Part shown: positions 34,195 through 35,654 of the stretch, piece after piece
Numbering within the stretch: position 1 is the stretch's first letter
Layout: each line of letters starts with the position of its first letter
Assembly (NCBI GenBank): GCA_002708715.1
Contig: PAPB01000005.1
Location: 1-35,654 of the forward strand
Direction of reading: 5' to 3'
Length of the DNA stretch: 35,654 nt
Source: Fidelibacterota bacterium
Lineage (GTDB): Bacteria; Fidelibacterota; Marinisomatia; Marinisomatales; UBA1611
Made by a program: the position numbers and the translations under genes
Notes under the pieces: model-generated
Databases searched by the model: none
Told to the model about the DNA's origin: nothing
What the model saw: only the letters and a program-made list of their open reading frames with translations

Positions 34195-35091
34195 TTAAAT
34201 TTCTCCAGTAGAAAGAGATACTATATCAGAATAATTAAATGGGTTTAAAAATGGAGAAAATGAAAACACTTTACATTTTGTCTGTGTATCAATGCCTTGT
34301 TTTTCAAGCTGATTAATTACAAATTTATTTCTATTGTCAACAGCAAAACACAACTGAGCACCCTTTTTTTCAAGTATGGTATTTATGGCAATATTTAATC
34401 TATCAATGTTCTCCAAATAAAAAAGTTCTGGGTTTATGTGTCCTAATTTCAGCAAAGATTTTTCTTTAGTGGTTACAATGTTTTTTTTTCCCTCATTCCA
34501 CATTATATCATTCTTAAGATTTGGAGAAAGGTTAATCTCATCCTTAGGCTCATAACATAATTTTTTAAAATTTAATTGTTTAAGTTCTTGTGATTTTAAT
34601 ATATAAATATTTAACAAACTCTGGTGTTTTGTTAATCTACCTAAATGTCCACCTGTAAAAGTCGCATCTACCCCTCGACCTAGTCTCTGCATAGCACAAA
34701 AGTATATAAAGTCCCAACCTTTAAAATCTTTTTTAAAAGGCCACCTAATAAACAAATACCATAATAAATTTTTAACAACGCCCTTATTTCTATATTCTTT
34801 CTTTAATTTTAAATCAGATGCGTATAGAGCATTATATTCTTTTTGCTTTACAATTATTCGCTTCCAAACCCCAACAACGCCACCAACAACCTTATCATTA
34901 TCTAAAATAATTAAAAATCGTGTTTTAAATCCCTGTTGAGTAAAAAATGGACTATAGTCTTCACCATGATCAATAAAAAAACTATCTAGGCCATCTTCAA
35001 GCGGATATGTAATGTCTTTTTCAATTAATCTCAGCTCTGATATATATGCAGACAAATTATTTTCACTAACAATATTATATTGTAGTTTCAT
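34195..35091 (-). CDS. GNAT-family acyltransferase
   Basis: The 298-residue product has a GNAT acetyl/acyltransferase domain in its N-terminal half. The acyl-CoA-binding motif A is ASDLKLKKEYRNKGVVKNLL (91-110), with Arg101 and Gly104 of the RxxGxx loop and the last small residue replaced by Val. The second half (about 150-298) has no motif I recognise and may form a second, degenerate GNAT half or a substrate-binding domain. It probably moves an acyl group from acyl-CoA or acyl-carrier protein to an amine. Its ATG overlaps the upstream DUF3419-like gene by four bases (ATGA), and its stop touches the oxidase start, so the three are tightly coupled. Confidence 0.75.
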   Translation of the reverse strand: MKLQYNIVSENNLSAYISELRLIEKDITYPLEDGLDSFFIDHGEDYSPFFTQQGFKTRFLIILDNDKVVGGVVGVWKRIIVKQKEYNALYASDLKLKKEYRNKGVVKNLLWYLFIRWPFKKDFKGWDFIYFCAMQRLGRGVDATFTGGHLGRLTKHQSLLNIYILKSQELKQLNFKKLCYEPKDEINLSPNLKNDIMWNEGKKNIVTTKEKSLLKLGHINPELFYLENIDRLNIAINTILEKKGAQLCFAVDNRNKFVINQLEKQGIDTQTKCKVFSFSPFLNPFNYSDIVSLSTGEI

Positions 35092-35654
35092 TTTTTTATA
35101 AACAATCTAAAATGATCATAAAACATACTTCTATCTTGCTCCTGCCAATATAAATCAAAATCTTTATCTTCATTAAAATAATCCTTAAAAAAAGGATACC
35201 AATCTCGATGATTGTTAAGCTGTCTGAGCAAAATTGCAGATCTTGTTTTAAGCCTAATTAATTTATTTATACACTGTAAAACAAAAGAGTCGCTGCTCCA
35301 GTCAAAAAGATTAGAGAGGCTAACAAAATCAAATGATTCAATGTTGGAAATGTCACAAATGTTTCCCTGAAAAAATTTAATCCTTGTGTTTTTATCCCCA
35401 TCCATATAAGGAAAAGCTTTTTCGGACATATAATAGCCCAAAAAGATATGCTGTAAAAACGGATTAGTGTAACTCCAAGGTTTTGGAAGTTCATTTAATA
35501 TTTTTTTTTGAAAATATTGTACATATGTACCTGGGGTTGCTTGCTTTGTTGCCTGATCGCTAAATACCTTTTCAATCATTTCATCATTAAAAGTATCCTG
35601 GAATGGGATTTTAATCCTATCATTCTTTTTCCATCTTTCTATAATTGCCTTTCG
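35088..35654 (-). CDS. DUF3419-like SAM-dependent aminocarboxypropyl transferase (C-terminal part)
   Basis: The reading frame stays open to the right edge with no stop, so the 188 visible residues are the C-terminal part of a longer gene. An internal ATG at 35579 is not the likely start. The pattern PGTYVQYFQKKI, PWSYTNPFLQHIF, DFVSLSNLFDW (near 109-119 of the visible part) and SAILLRQLNN fits the C-terminal half of DUF3419 proteins. That family includes BtaA, which transfers the 3-amino-3-carboxypropyl group of S-adenosylmethionine to diacylglycerol to start betaine-lipid synthesis. The SAM-binding motif I would be in the missing part. The alternative is another class I methyltransferase. 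It leads, or is inside, the right-edge cluster, overlapping the GNAT gene by four bases. Confidence 0.55.
   Translation of the reverse strand, partial: RKAIIERWKKNDRIKIPFQDTFNDEMIEKVFSDQATKQATPGTYVQYFQKKILNELPKPWSYTNPFLQHIFLGYYMSEKAFPYMDGDKNTRIKFFQGNICDISNIESFDFVSLSNLFDWSSDSFVLQCINKLIRLKTRSAILLRQLNNHRDWYPFFKDYFNEDKDFDLYWQEQDRSMFYDHFRLFIKK

Noticed and set aside
1-35654. CRISPR array, insertion sequence or prophage
   Set aside because: No regularly spaced direct repeats, transposase, integrase, terminal inverted repeats or phage structural genes were seen.

Overview
The window is AT-rich, gene-dense bacterial DNA with no rRNA, tRNA, CRISPR array or insertion sequence that I can see, and no gap longer than about 145 bases. 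Two secreted proteins carry C-terminal type IX secretion (Por) sorting domains. Several lipoproteins, a peptidoglycan-active M23 enzyme, an M28-PA-PDZ peptidase and an MltB-like transglycosylase mark a Gram-negative envelope. Together with the very short spacers this suggests a marine member of the Fibrobacterota-Chlorobi-Bacteroidota side of the tree, most likely Candidatus Marinimicrobia (SAR406). That placement is inference from gene content and style, not from a marker gene.

Layout: (1) 1-3624, minus strand: a near-consensus TTGACA/TAAAAT promoter drives two exported proteins (a carboxypeptidase-regulatory/FxLYD-like protein and an outer-membrane/TPR protein), then motA and the start of motB. 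(2) 3673-5536, minus: Smr-domain protein, biopterin-type aromatic amino acid hydroxylase, TPR lipoprotein. (3) 5599-8125, plus: aldo/keto reductase and two phytanoyl-CoA-dioxygenase-family Fe(II)/2-oxoglutarate enzymes. (4) 8122-18298, minus: FG-GAP protein with sorting domain, a complete oligopeptide-type ABC importer (binding protein, two permeases, fused double ATPase), a nitrilase-family amidase, an MscS channel and a sodium:solute symporter. (5) 18369-25583, plus: M23 peptidase with golvesin-like and sorting domains, an NhaC antiporter with an extra exported N-terminal domain, an agmatinase-family ureohydrolase, a GH20 hexosaminidase lipoprotein and a MORN-repeat lipoprotein. (6) 25580-27397, minus: ApaG and pyruvate kinase. 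(7) 27460-29256, plus: M28 peptidase. (8) 29262-31240, minus: TolB-like propeller and MltB-like lytic transglycosylase. (9) 31384-32304, plus: fatty acid desaturase family protein. (10) 32301-35654, minus: a tight cluster of a DUF3419-like (SAM-dependent 3-amino-3-carboxypropyl transferase family) gene cut by the window edge, a GNAT, a heme-oxygenase-like diiron oxidase candidate and a PAPS-type sulfotransferase.

Much of the window serves scavenging and envelope work: peptide/amide import and hydrolysis, chitin-type sugar release, wall turnover and ion/osmotic control. The most interesting unit is the right-edge cluster (10), which looks like a small uncharacterised biosynthetic or lipid-modifying pathway with a predicted non-heme diiron oxidase at its centre. 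Second is the motAB pair co-transcribed with exported outer-membrane-type proteins and no visible flagellar gene. The genome is strongly compacted: three of the four convergent gene pairs overlap tail to tail by exactly four bases, and several genes use TTG or GTG starts.
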